Part shown: positions 26,200-33,700 of the stretch, piece by piece
Numbering within the stretch: the first letter of the stretch is position 1
How the letters are laid out: every line of letters starts with the position of its first letter
DNA from: Mycetocola_B reblochoni
GTDB lineage: Bacteria > Actinomycetota > Actinomycetes > Actinomycetales > Microbacteriaceae
Reading direction: 5' to 3'
Assembly: GCF_003667525.1 (NCBI RefSeq)
Contig: NZ_RCUW01000008.1
Span: 1 to 64,000, forward strand
Length of the DNA: 64,000 nt
Position numbers and translations under genes: made by a program
The notes under the pieces: model-generated
Databases searched by the model: none
Seen by the model: only the letters and a program-made list of their open reading frames with translations
Told to the model about the DNA's origin: nothing

Positions 26200-26216
26200 G
26201 CGCGCAGCCAGTGACG

Positions 26217-26258
26217 ACGCGAGGGGCCGACGGGGTGAACCCGACCGGCCCCTCGCGT
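26217..26258. terminator. Bidirectional hairpin between convergent FMN reductase genes
   Basis: ACGCGAGGGGCCG pairs perfectly over 13 bp with CGGCCCCTCGCGT, and the inner bases CGGG/CCCG can add four pairs. It lies 17 bp after one gene and 7 bp after the other. Confidence 0.75.
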
Positions 26259-26265
26259 GCTTCGT

Positions 26266-26820
26266 CTACGCCGAGTGACGGTTCACGTGGGCGGCGACGG
26301 CGGTCAGCCAGTCGGTGAGGAACCGAGCGGTCGCCTCGTCCGTGACCTCGCCGTCGGCGGTGATCAGTCCGGGCTTCGACCAGATGTAGGCCTCCGGCTG
26401 CGCGAGCTCGGGCGAGCCGAAGAAGGACAGCACGCTGCGCAGGTGCTGCTGGGCCACCGCGGTGCCGATCTGCCCGGCCGAGGCGCCGATCACGGCGCTC
26501 GGCTTGCCGGCGAAGGAGTTCTGCCCCCACGGCCGGCTGGCCACGTCGAGCGCGTTCTTCAGCACGCCGGGGACCGAGCGGTTGTACTCCGGCGTGATGA
26601 TCACGATGCCGTCGGCATCCTCGATCGCGTGCTTGAAATCGGTCGCGACCTCCGGGTAGTCCCCGTCGAAGTCGGAGGTGTAGAAGGGCAGCTCCTTGAT
26701 CGGGATCTCGGTCAGCTCGACGCCCGCGGAGGGAGCGAGAGTGACGAGCGCGTTGAACAGTGCGCGGTTGATCGAGGTGGACGAGATGCTGCCGACGATG
26801 GCGCCGATCTTCACGGTCAT
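26266..26820 (-). CDS. NADPH-dependent FMN reductase (ChrR/YieF-like)
   Basis: 184 residues. KIGAIVGSISSTSINRALFN is the FMN phosphate loop, LTEIPIKELPFYTSDFDGDY follows, and ADGIVIITPEYNRSVPGVLK with NALDVASRP is the signature of the NADPH:quinone/azo reductase group. GASAGQIGTAVAQQHLRSVL closes the fold. Such enzymes reduce FMN, quinones, azo dyes or chromate by two electrons and guard against redox stress. The C-terminal 30 residues are an added helix. The start is ATG 26820. It is convergent with the CE1759-type reductase but shares the same upstream palindrome type. Confidence 0.88.
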   Translation of the reverse strand: MTVKIGAIVGSISSTSINRALFNALVTLAPSAGVELTEIPIKELPFYTSDFDGDYPEVATDFKHAIEDADGIVIITPEYNRSVPGVLKNALDVASRPWGQNSFAGKPSAVIGASAGQIGTAVAQQHLRSVLSFFGSPELAQPEAYIWSKPGLITADGEVTDEATARFLTDWLTAVAAHVNRHSA

Positions 26821-26897
26821 AGGTGTGACTCTTTCTTGAGGACGGCGGCGGAGCGGCGCGCGCTCGGGCGGGCCGGACCACCGCTCAGTGACATAAA

Positions 26898-26911
26898 TAT
26901 GCATGTGCATA
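26898..26911. promoter_or_regulatory. Palindromic site C (TATRCATNTGNATA type) before the NADPH:FMN reductase gene
   Basis: TATGCATGTGCATA is a 14-bp palindrome with perfect 6-bp arms (TATGCA/TGCATA) around TG, 78 bp before the ATG at 26820. It is the most symmetric of three matching sites (others at 22355 and 25471), and all three precede flavin oxidoreductase genes. Confidence 0.55.
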
Positions 26912-27056
26912 AACAAGACGGCTGCGGGTTCATTCCCGACACCGGGCCGCCCCGCCAAGCGGCGCCCCAGACAGCCACGGCGTTCGATAGGATCGGCGCG
27001 TCCCGGAGCCCCGGCCCATCCCAGAGCCCGCGGCCCGACCGAGAAGCAGGAGCACC

Positions 27057-27449
27057 GTGCCCACCACCCCCATCGCCGTCGTCGGCGCCGCCATCGTCCG
27101 CGCCGACGGGGCCGTGCTGTGCGCGGAACGCGGTCACGGGCCGTTCTCCGGACTCTGGGAGTTCCCCGGAGGCAAGGTCGAGCAGGGCGAGACACCGGAG
27201 CAGGCGCTCGTCCGCGAGATCACCGAGGAGCTGCGCTGCACCGTCGAGGTCGGCCGGGCGCTGACCAGCACACCCCATGACGGCGGCGCGCGGCCGATCG
27301 TGCTCACCACCTACCTCTGCCGGCTGAGCGAGGGGGAGCCCAGCCCGACCGAGCACGGGCAGCTGCGCTGGCTCGCGCCGGCGGAGCTGCACACCCTCGA
27401 CTGGGCCCCGGCGGACCGTCCGGCCGCACGGCTGCTCGCCGCCGGCTGA
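27057..27449 (+). CDS. Nudix hydrolase, MutT-like
   Basis: 130 residues. The Nudix box is complete and begins at GGKVEQGETPEQALVREITE, followed by EL; Glu residues of the REITEEL part bind magnesium. AIVRADGAVLCAERGHGPFS and GLWEFPGGK are typical of MutT/NTP pyrophosphohydrolases that clean up oxidised nucleotides such as 8-oxo-dGTP. The C-terminus (LRWLAPAELHTLDWAPADRP) fits the same group. The start is GTG at 27057, preceded by AGGAGCACC. It is divergent from the reductase at 26266, with a 236-bp spacer. Confidence 0.87.
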   Translation: MPTTPIAVVGAAIVRADGAVLCAERGHGPFSGLWEFPGGKVEQGETPEQALVREITEELRCTVEVGRALTSTPHDGGARPIVLTTYLCRLSEGEPSPTEHGQLRWLAPAELHTLDWAPADRPAARLLAAG

Positions 27450-27525
27450 GCGCGGACCACCCCGCGCCGAGCGCGTCCCGCGCCGTGCAGAGCGCGGCCC
27501 CCTGCCCGACAGAGCCGCACACGCA

Positions 27526-27560
27526 CGAGGGCCCCGCACCGAAACGGTGCGGGGCCCTCG
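27526..27560. terminator. Strong bidirectional hairpin
   Basis: CGAGGGCCCCGCACCG pairs perfectly over 16 bp with its complement around AAA. It lies 13 bp after the rpsN stop (minus strand) and 76 bp after the Nudix gene, so it can end both. Confidence 0.8.
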
Positions 27561-27573
27561 ATAAAGCGGGTGC

Positions 27574-27879
27574 TTACCAGCTCGACTTGGTGATGCCGGG
27601 CAGCTCGCCCTTGTGCGCCATGTCGCGGAAGCGGACACGCGAGATGCCGAACTTCGTCAGCACACCACGGGGGCGGCCGTCGATGGCGTCGCGGTTGCGG
27701 ACGCGGATCGGCGAAGCGTCACGGGGGAGCTTCTGCAGGCCGAGGCGCGCGGCCTCGCGGGCCTCGTCGCTGGCGTTCGGGTCGACCAGGGTCTTCTTCA
27801 GCTCGGCACGCTTCTCGGCGTAGCGGGCCACGATCTCCTGGCGCTGGTTGTTCTTCGCGATCTTGCTCTTCTTAGCCAT
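27574..27879 (-). CDS. rpsN: 30S ribosomal protein S14, zinc-free long form
   Basis: 101 residues: AKKSKIAKNNQRQEIVARYA at the start and RDASPIRVRNRDAIDGRPRG, GISRVRFRDMAHKGELPGI at the end. There is no cysteine at all, so this is the 101-residue zinc-independent S14, not the 61-residue CxxC form that actinobacteria use when zinc is plentiful. It is last of rpmB-rpmG-rpsN and ends before a strong hairpin. Its purpose is probably to replace the zinc form during zinc starvation. ATG 27879 lies 5 bp after the rpmG stop. Confidence 0.95.
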   Translation of the reverse strand: MAKKSKIAKNNQRQEIVARYAEKRAELKKTLVDPNASDEAREAARLGLQKLPRDASPIRVRNRDAIDGRPRGVLTKFGISRVRFRDMAHKGELPGITKSSW

Positions 27880-27884
27880 AGGTC

Positions 27885-28052
27885 CTAGCGCTCCTCTCGG
27901 AACTCAACGTGCTTACGCACCACGGGGTCGTACTTCTTGAGCACGAGACGGTCGGGGTTGTTGCGGCGGTTCTTGCGCGTCACGTAGGTGAACCCCGTGC
28001 CGGCGGTCGACCGCAGCTTGATGATCGGACGAACGTCCTGGGCCTTTGCCAT
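27885..28052 (-). CDS. rpmG: 50S ribosomal protein L33, zinc-free form
   Basis: 55 residues: MAKAQDVRPIIKLRSTAGTG, then FTYVTRKNRRNNPDRLVLKK and YDPVVRKHVEFREER. There is no cysteine, whereas zinc-binding L33 has two CxxC pairs, so this is the C-minus paralogue. Its ATG shares an A with the L28 stop (TAATG), so translation is coupled. Confidence 0.95.
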   Translation of the reverse strand: MAKAQDVRPIIKLRSTAGTGFTYVTRKNRRNNPDRLVLKKYDPVVRKHVEFREER

Positions 28053-28288
28053 TAGAGCTTCACCCCACGCTTCTGCAGATCAGCGACGACGGCCTCGATG
28101 CCACGGGCGTCGATCAGCTTGATGCCCTTGACGGAGAGCGTCAGGGTCACCTTGCGGCCGAGCGAGGGCACGAAGTAGGTCTTCTTCTGGATGTTCGGGT
28201 CGAAACGGCGCTTGGTACGCCGGTGCGAGTGCGAGATGTTGTGACCGAAGCCGGGAACGGCTCCAGTCACCTGGCACACTGCTGCCAT
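28052..28288 (-). CDS. rpmB: 50S ribosomal protein L28, zinc-free form
   Basis: 78 residues: MAAVCQVTGAVPGFGHNISH, HRRTKRRFDPNIQKKTYFVP and GIKLIDARGIEAVVADLQKR. Only one cysteine remains (Cys5 in VCQVTG), so the CxxC zinc site of L28 is absent. It is the first gene of the rpmB-rpmG-rpsN group. A 227-bp gap separates it from rpmJ upstream. Whether it has its own promoter or is read through from the rpmJ promoter at 28673 cannot be settled here. Confidence 0.95.
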   Translation of the reverse strand: MAAVCQVTGAVPGFGHNISHSHRRTKRRFDPNIQKKTYFVPSLGRKVTLTLSVKGIKLIDARGIEAVVADLQKRGVKL

Positions 28289-28309
28289 GGTCTGTCTCCT
28301 GTCAGTACC

Positions 28310-28328
28310 GCAGGGCCGATGGCCCTGC
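28310..28328 (-). other. Small hairpin in the rpmB leader
   Basis: GCAGGGCC and GGCCCTGC form an 8-bp perfect stem around GAT, 22 bp before the rpmB start. It could be an attenuator or a weak terminator after rpmJ; no further support. Confidence 0.3.
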
Positions 28329-28515
28329 CCAAGATCTCTTGTCGGCACCTTCTCCCCGCGGTGACCGGGCGAGCCCGGGCGACGAAGGGGAACTGAGGGT
28401 GCGATCCGAACGGGGGAGTCCGTCCGGCCAAGGGAAGAGTCTACGCGACAGGACACGCCCGGGGCAACCACGCTGGGCGCCCCACCCGTCCATCCGGCCC
28501 CCTCGGCCCGGCGGC

Positions 28516-28638
28516 TCAGCCCTGGCGCCCCTTCCAGCGGGGGTCCTTCTTGTTGATCACGAACACGCGGCCGCGGCGGCGCACGACCTGGGATCCGGGC
28601 TTGGCCTTGAGTGAGGCGATGGAGTTGCGGACCTTCAT
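28516..28638 (-). CDS. rpmJ: 50S ribosomal protein L36, zinc-free type B
   Basis: 40 residues: MKVRNSIASLKAKPGSQVVR, RRGRVFVINKKDPRWKGRQG. It lacks the CxxC...CxxxxH zinc ligands of ordinary L36 and has the longer type B (YkgO) form. GGGAGCGTGCC precedes the ATG. Its promoter overlaps a Zur-type box, so it should be made when zinc is scarce. It is too short to appear in many gene lists. Confidence 0.95.
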   Translation of the reverse strand: MKVRNSIASLKAKPGSQVVRRRGRVFVINKKDPRWKGRQG

Positions 28639-28652
28639 GGCACGCTCCCTTC

Positions 28653-28677
28653 ATTATTGATAACGTTTCTCAATAAT
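28653..28677. promoter_or_regulatory. Zur-type box between rpmJ and the CobW-like gene
   Basis: A 25-bp palindrome with perfect 8-bp arms (ATTATTGA and TCAATAAT) around TAACGTTTC. The core TTGATAACGTTTCTCAA matches the znuA box at 40157-40173 at 14 of 17 positions. It covers the rpmJ -10 box and sits 28 bp before the divergent CobW-like gene, so one bound Zur dimer could repress both sides. Confidence 0.75.
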
Positions 28678-28701
28678 AGCCCCACTCCGCCTGAAGGACA
28701 A
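28673..28701 (-). promoter_or_regulatory. Promoter of rpmJ
   Basis: On the minus strand TTGTCC (28696-28701), a 17-bp spacer and TATTAT (28673-28678). The -10 box and the start point near 28666 lie inside the Zur-type box. Confidence 0.6.
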
Positions 28702-28704
28702 CGA

Positions 28705-29526
28705 ATGACCGACCGCTGCCTGTACGTCCGCGCCGACGATCTGCACAGCCGCCTCAACGACGACCGCTACCTGCCCCTCGACGACGGCAGCACCCACGGG
28801 CCCGGCGTGGTCGCCGCCGCCCAGCGCTTCGTCGAGGCGATCGAGACGGCCCCGGCGATCGCGCTCACCGGGTGGGAGGAGCTCAGCACCGCCGACCTCA
28901 GCATCACGCTCGCCCTGCTCAGCCACCTCAACCCGCGTGCCCTGGTCAAGCCCTACCGTGCCGACGACCCGCGGACAGCCGCGCCGACCCCCGCGAGCCC
29001 CGCCGACGAGCACCCCGACGACGAGCCGCACTCCTCAGCCCCCGGCTGGATCTGCTGCCTCAACGGCGAGCATGAGCCCTGGTTTCACGACCGCCACGTG
29101 CAGACACTGCTCTACCGCAACATGCGCCCCTTCCACCCCGAGCGCCTGCTCGAGGTGTTCGACGGCCCCATCTCCTCGGGCCGGCTGGGCACAGTCGTCC
29201 GCAGCGCCGGCTTCTGCCAGCTGGCCACGCGCACACCACGGATCGGGCTCTGGAGCCACGTCGGCCGGATGGTGACGCTCGATCCGACGCCGTTCCTCAG
29301 CACCGACCCGAAGCACCCGAGCGGCCAGGAGATCGTGCTCACCGGGATCGGCATCGACGGCCCGGGCATCGTCGCCGCCCTGGACGGCGCCGTCCTCACC
29401 GACGAGGAGTTCACGGCGGGCCCGCGGCGGTGGCAGGGCTACGCCGACCCGCTCACCCCGTGGCGCGAGCCGGACGCCGGCGAGAACGGCGACGGCGAGC
29501 ACGGCGACGGCGACTCACGGGAATGA
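28705..29526 (+). CDS. CobW C-terminal-domain protein without a GTPase domain
   Basis: 273 residues. Residues about 115-245 resemble the C-terminal domain of COG0523 (CobW/YciC/ZigA) GTPases: YRNMRPFHPERLLEVFDG, TVVRSAGFCQLATRTPRIGL, WSHVGRMVTLDPT. The N-terminal 100 residues contain no Walker A, no GxxxxGK and no CxCC metal site. The end is a Gly/Asp/Glu-rich tail. COG0523 proteins are zinc-stress metallochaperones, and this one shares a Zur box with rpmJ. It may work with a full-length CobW elsewhere, or be a reduced form. GAAGGA precedes the ATG at 28705. Confidence 0.75.
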   Translation: MTDRCLYVRADDLHSRLNDDRYLPLDDGSTHGPGVVAAAQRFVEAIETAPAIALTGWEELSTADLSITLALLSHLNPRALVKPYRADDPRTAAPTPASPADEHPDDEPHSSAPGWICCLNGEHEPWFHDRHVQTLLYRNMRPFHPERLLEVFDGPISSGRLGTVVRSAGFCQLATRTPRIGLWSHVGRMVTLDPTPFLSTDPKHPSGQEIVLTGIGIDGPGIVAALDGAVLTDEEFTAGPRRWQGYADPLTPWREPDAGENGDGEHGDGDSRE

Positions 29527-29580
29527 CGCCGCTCCTCCCCCGTTCTGCTGAGATAATCCAGGGGACCGGAGGAGGCCGCC

Positions 29581-30603
29581 ACGCACACCGCACCGCAGCG
29601 TCCCGGCGATCGCCAGGCCGCCACGCTCACCGACGTCGCCGCGAGCGCAGGGGTGAGCCTCAAGTCCGCCTCCCGCGTACTCAACGGGGAGCCACACGTC
29701 TCCGAGGGGCTGAGGGCGAGGGTGCTGGCCGCCGCGGCCGAGCTCGACTTCGCCCCGAACACGGCCGCACGACTGCTCAAGCGCGGGGTGAGGACGCGCA
29801 CCGTCGGGCTGGTCACCGGTGACCTCGCCAACCCGTTCTACGCCTGGCTGGCGAAGGGGATCGAGCGCGCCCTGCGCCCGCAGGGCATGCAGCTCACCAT
29901 CGCGAGCTCCGACGAGGACCCCGAGCGCGAGCGCCGGCTGCTCGACGAGCTGATCGACAGGGGCGTCTCCGCCATCATCGTGGTGACTACCCAGCCCCAG
30001 CGGACAGTGCAGGACGCCGCCCAGCGCGGTATCCCCGTCGTGTTCGTCGACCGGGCGCCCATCGGGGCCGACGCGGACGCGGTCGTCATCGACAACGCGG
30101 GAGGGGCGAGGCGGGCCGCCGAGCATCTCGTCGCGCACGGACACCGTCGCATCGGCTACATCGGCGACCTGCCGGGGCTGCCCACCCACACCGAGCGTCT
30201 CGACGGCTTCCGCGAGGGACTGCTCGGCGCGGGCATCGGCACGGCGGGCCTCCTGCTGCACGAGGGCGCCCACGACGCGGCGAGCGCCGAGCGCGCGGCG
30301 AGGGACATGCTCGCTCTGCCGGAGCCGCCGACCGCGCTGTTCGGCGGGAACAACCTGATCACCGTCGGCTGCCTGGGAGCGATCAGGGCCGACCGGCCGG
30401 AGACGGCTCTGCTCGGCTTCGACGACTTCGAGCTGGCACCGGCGCTCGGTATCAGCGTCGTCGCCGCCGACCCGGTCCGCATGGGCGAGATCGCGGTCGA
30501 GCTCGCGCTCCGCGGCGGCGAGGCCAGGGGGCACGGGGCGGTCCGTCGGGTGCTCCCCGCACTGCTCCGCGCCCGCGGGTCCGCCGAGGTCGCCCCGGCC
30601 TGA
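29581..30603 (+). CDS. LacI-family transcriptional regulator, apparent ACG start
   Basis: About 340 residues. The LacI headpiece ATLTDVAASAGVSLKSASRV followed by LNGEPHVSEGLR is intact, then comes the hinge (FAPNTAARLLKRG) and a Peripla_BP_1-like sensor domain (TVGLVTGDLANPFYAWLAKG, HRRIGYIGDLPGLPTHTERL). In this frame there is no ATG, GTG, TTG or CTG between the stop at 29554 and the GTG at 29653, which would delete most of the DNA-binding helix-turn-helix. AGGAGG at 29570-29575 is placed five bases before ACG at 29581, giving a normal-length protein. The closest large target is the GH92 gene next door, which has a LacI-type operator. Confidence 0.8.
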   Translation, partial: THTAPQRPGDRQAATLTDVAASAGVSLKSASRVLNGEPHVSEGLRARVLAAAAELDFAPNTAARLLKRGVRTRTVGLVTGDLANPFYAWLAKGIERALRPQGMQLTIASSDEDPERERRLLDELIDRGVSAIIVVTTQPQRTVQDAAQRGIPVVFVDRAPIGADADAVVIDNAGGARRAAEHLVAHGHRRIGYIGDLPGLPTHTERLDGFREGLLGAGIGTAGLLLHEGAHDAASAERAARDMLALPEPPTALFGGNNLITVGCLGAIRADRPETALLGFDDFELAPALGISVVAADPVRMGEIAVELALRGGEARGHGAVRRVLPALLRARGSAEVAPA

Positions 30604-30675
30604 CCCGGTGGCAGACCCGCACCCGCTCGGCAAACTCCGAAGCGCGCAGACCGGCATCCGCCCGACACGCGCAGA

Positions 30676-30710
30676 CCGGCGGGCGGGTGCTGGACGCACC
30701 CGCCCGCCGG
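30676..30710. terminator. Bidirectional hairpin between lacI-type gene and GH92 gene
   Basis: CCGGCGGGCGGGTGC pairs perfectly over 15 bp with GCACCCGCCCGCCGG around TGGAC. It lies between the two convergent genes. Confidence 0.78.
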
Positions 30711-30744
30711 CTCCCCCTCCCCCGCCGGTCCCCCCGGCTTTCGG

Positions 30745-33700
30745 CTACTCGGCCCCCACCGTCCCGTGACGGCGCCGCCGCAGCCACAGCACCACAGCCG
30801 CCCCGGCGAGCAGCAGCCCCCCGGCGATCCCGGCCAGCCGGAGCGCCGCCGAGCCGTCGGCACCGGTGTCGGAGAGGATCCCCGACCACTCACCGTCGGA
30901 ATCGGAACCGGAACCGGCGGCACCCGGCGTCGGCGTGGCCGAGCCGCCCGACGAGCCGCCGGGCGGCGTCGGGTCGACCGGTGCGGAAACGGTCAGCGGT
31001 GCCGACGCCTCGGCCCCTGACTCCCCGCCGGTCGCCACGACCGTGTGCTCGCCGAGCTCGGTATCGGCCGGGACGACGAACTCGCCCGAGACGATGCCGT
31101 CGCCGCTGGCCTCGACGTCGAGCAGCTCGACCGGGGTCGAGTGGAGAACGAGCGCCACCGCTTCGCCCGCCGCGAACCCGTCGCCGGTGAAGGCCACGGT
31201 CTCGCCCGGCGAGACGCTGCCGGCTGCGAGCACGAGGCTCGCCTCCGACTCGACGGGCGGCTCGGTCGAGCCCTCGCCGTCCACGGTGAGGATCGCCCTG
31301 GCAGGGACCGCCGACTCGGCGCCGATCGCGAGCACCTCGTACTCGCCGTCGGCCGCGTCCTCCCTGACCGTGATCTCGGTCGAGATGCGGCCGTCGGCGT
31401 CCGCCACGAGCCCGGTCGAGCCGCCGTCGAAGCGGAACTCGACGTCCTCGCCCGGCGCGAAGCCCTCGCCGCTGACCCCGACGCGGGCACCGGGCGCGAC
31501 CGCACCGTCCACACCGAGGCTGAGCGTCGGATCGAACTCGGCCTGCGGCTCGGCGACCACGACGTCGACCGTGGCCGCTGCCGTGCGCACCCCGTCGTCC
31601 GCGACGACCGTGGCCGTGTACGTCCCCGCCTCGGCGAAGACGTGCGAGGCGCGGATCGCCCGCGGCGCCTCCGTGTCGACGGCGGCCTCGGCGACGGCCG
31701 CGCCGTCACCCCAGTTGACGGTCGCCGTGTACCCGGCATCCGCCGCGGGGGCGCGGTCGCCGATCTCGGCGAGGACGGTCGAGAACTCGGTCCCTGCGAC
31801 GGCCTCCGCCTGCTCGGCGCCGTCCAGTCGCCACGGCTCGCTCACCGACACCCCGCCGTCGGAGGCGAGCGCGAACACGTGGATCCTGCCCTCCGTCGTC
31901 GGCGACCCGTCCTGGACGGGAAGCGTCAGCGACACGAGGGTGCGGTCGGACGGGAGCTCGACCGGGGCGGTCGAGTAGATCCCCGCGGCCGTGCCGTTCA
32001 GCCGGTCCGCACCGACCCTGCGGTGCTCGGAGGTCGCCACGAGGATGTTGTCCGCGTACAGGCTCGTCCTGTTGGCCGTCCAGTCGCCGAAGGCGATCGG
32101 GATCTCCGCCGTCGAGCCGTCGGAGAAGGTCAGCGTGCCGACCTCGTCCTGCGCCCTCTCGGTCGCCGTGCCGATCAGCGAGATCGACGTGGTTCCCTCG
32201 GCGACGGTCAGCGGGATGACCTGGCCGCGACCGGTCGCGTTGTCCGGCTCGCCCGGCTCCACCCGGGGCAGCGTGAAGCTCAGCTCCGTGCCGGGGACCG
32301 CGATCGGCGTGGTGCCGTCCTGGACGAAGCCGTCCGCGGCCAGGTCGGGCCGCTCGTACGCCGTGTTCTGGCCGTCGCAGTCGCCCGCGACGCCCTCCTC
32401 GGCGATGCACACGGAGTCGAAGGCGTCGGTGAGCGAGTCGACCACCTGACGCTCGACGCGGATCGGCACGGTGGCGCTCTCCGTCGTCGAGCCGTCCGTG
32501 GCGGTGACGACCGCGGAGTACACCCCAGCCCGCTCGTAGCTCAGCGGGGCCGTGACGGTGAAGGCGCCCAGTGCGCCGCGGGTCAGCGCCGCGGGGACCG
32601 GCTCGGAGCCGTCTCCGGCGTCGACCGTGACGGTGTAGTCGTCCGCCGACTCCGACTCGCCGGTGATGGCGGCCAGCTGCTCGGTGACCTCGACGCCCGG
32701 CTGCACGGTGATCTCCTCCCCCGCCGTGACGGTGAAGGCGCTGTCCACGACGTCGGCGTCGGCGAGGAGCTCGAGCTCGGCCAGCGACACGGCCTCCCCC
32801 GTGGAGCTCTCCGACACGACGAGCCGGTAGTGGCTGTACGCGCCGAACTCGGCGATCTGGAACGGGCGGTTCTGCCCCGACCAGCGGAACTCCTCCCCGC
32901 TCCGGCTGTCCAGACGCGTCCAGCTGCTGCCGTCGGCCGAGCCCTCCAGCGTCCACGACGACGGCGCGGCCGCCGAGCCGGACGCGGTCAAGGTGTAGCC
33001 GCTCAGCTGGACGGCCCCCTGCCGGGAGCGGACCGAGACGGTCGGCGACGCGGTGTCGAACACCGTGGTCGTGACGGCCGAGTCGTCGGTCAGAGCGGCC
33101 ACGTCCGCGGTGTCCTCGCTCCGCACCGTGCTCAGCTCGCCGCCGGCGACGTCGACGCGCGGCTGGCGGACCGGCTCGTCCGAGCTGGACTCGCCCCACG
33201 CGGTCGGCGACGCCCCCATCCGGAACGCGAGCGTCCCGCCCTCGTCGATGGCGTCCTGAGACAGCGACGGGGCCTCCAGCGGCTCGCCGTTGAGCGATGC
33301 CGACTGGATGTAGACGTTGTCGACGCTGTTGCCCTCCGCCGTGATCGTGAAGTCGGGCCTGCCCTCGCGGTGGATGGTGGCCGAGTCGAACAGCGGCGAG
33401 CCGATCGTGTAGCTGTCGGTCCCCATGCTCAGCGGGTAGAAGCCGAGGGCGGAGAACACGTACCAGGAGCTCATCTCGCCGTTGTCCTCGTCACCGGGGT
33501 ACCCCTGGCCGATCTCGCTGCCGACGAAGAGGCGCCGGGTGATCTCCCTGACCACGGACTGCGTCGTCGAGGGGTCGCCCGCGGCCGCGGAGATGTACGG
33601 GATGTGGTGCGAGACCTGGTTGCTCATGCCGAGCTGCCCCATCCGCACGTCCCTCGCCTCGACCATCTCGTGGATGACGCCGCCGTATCCACCGGGCTTG

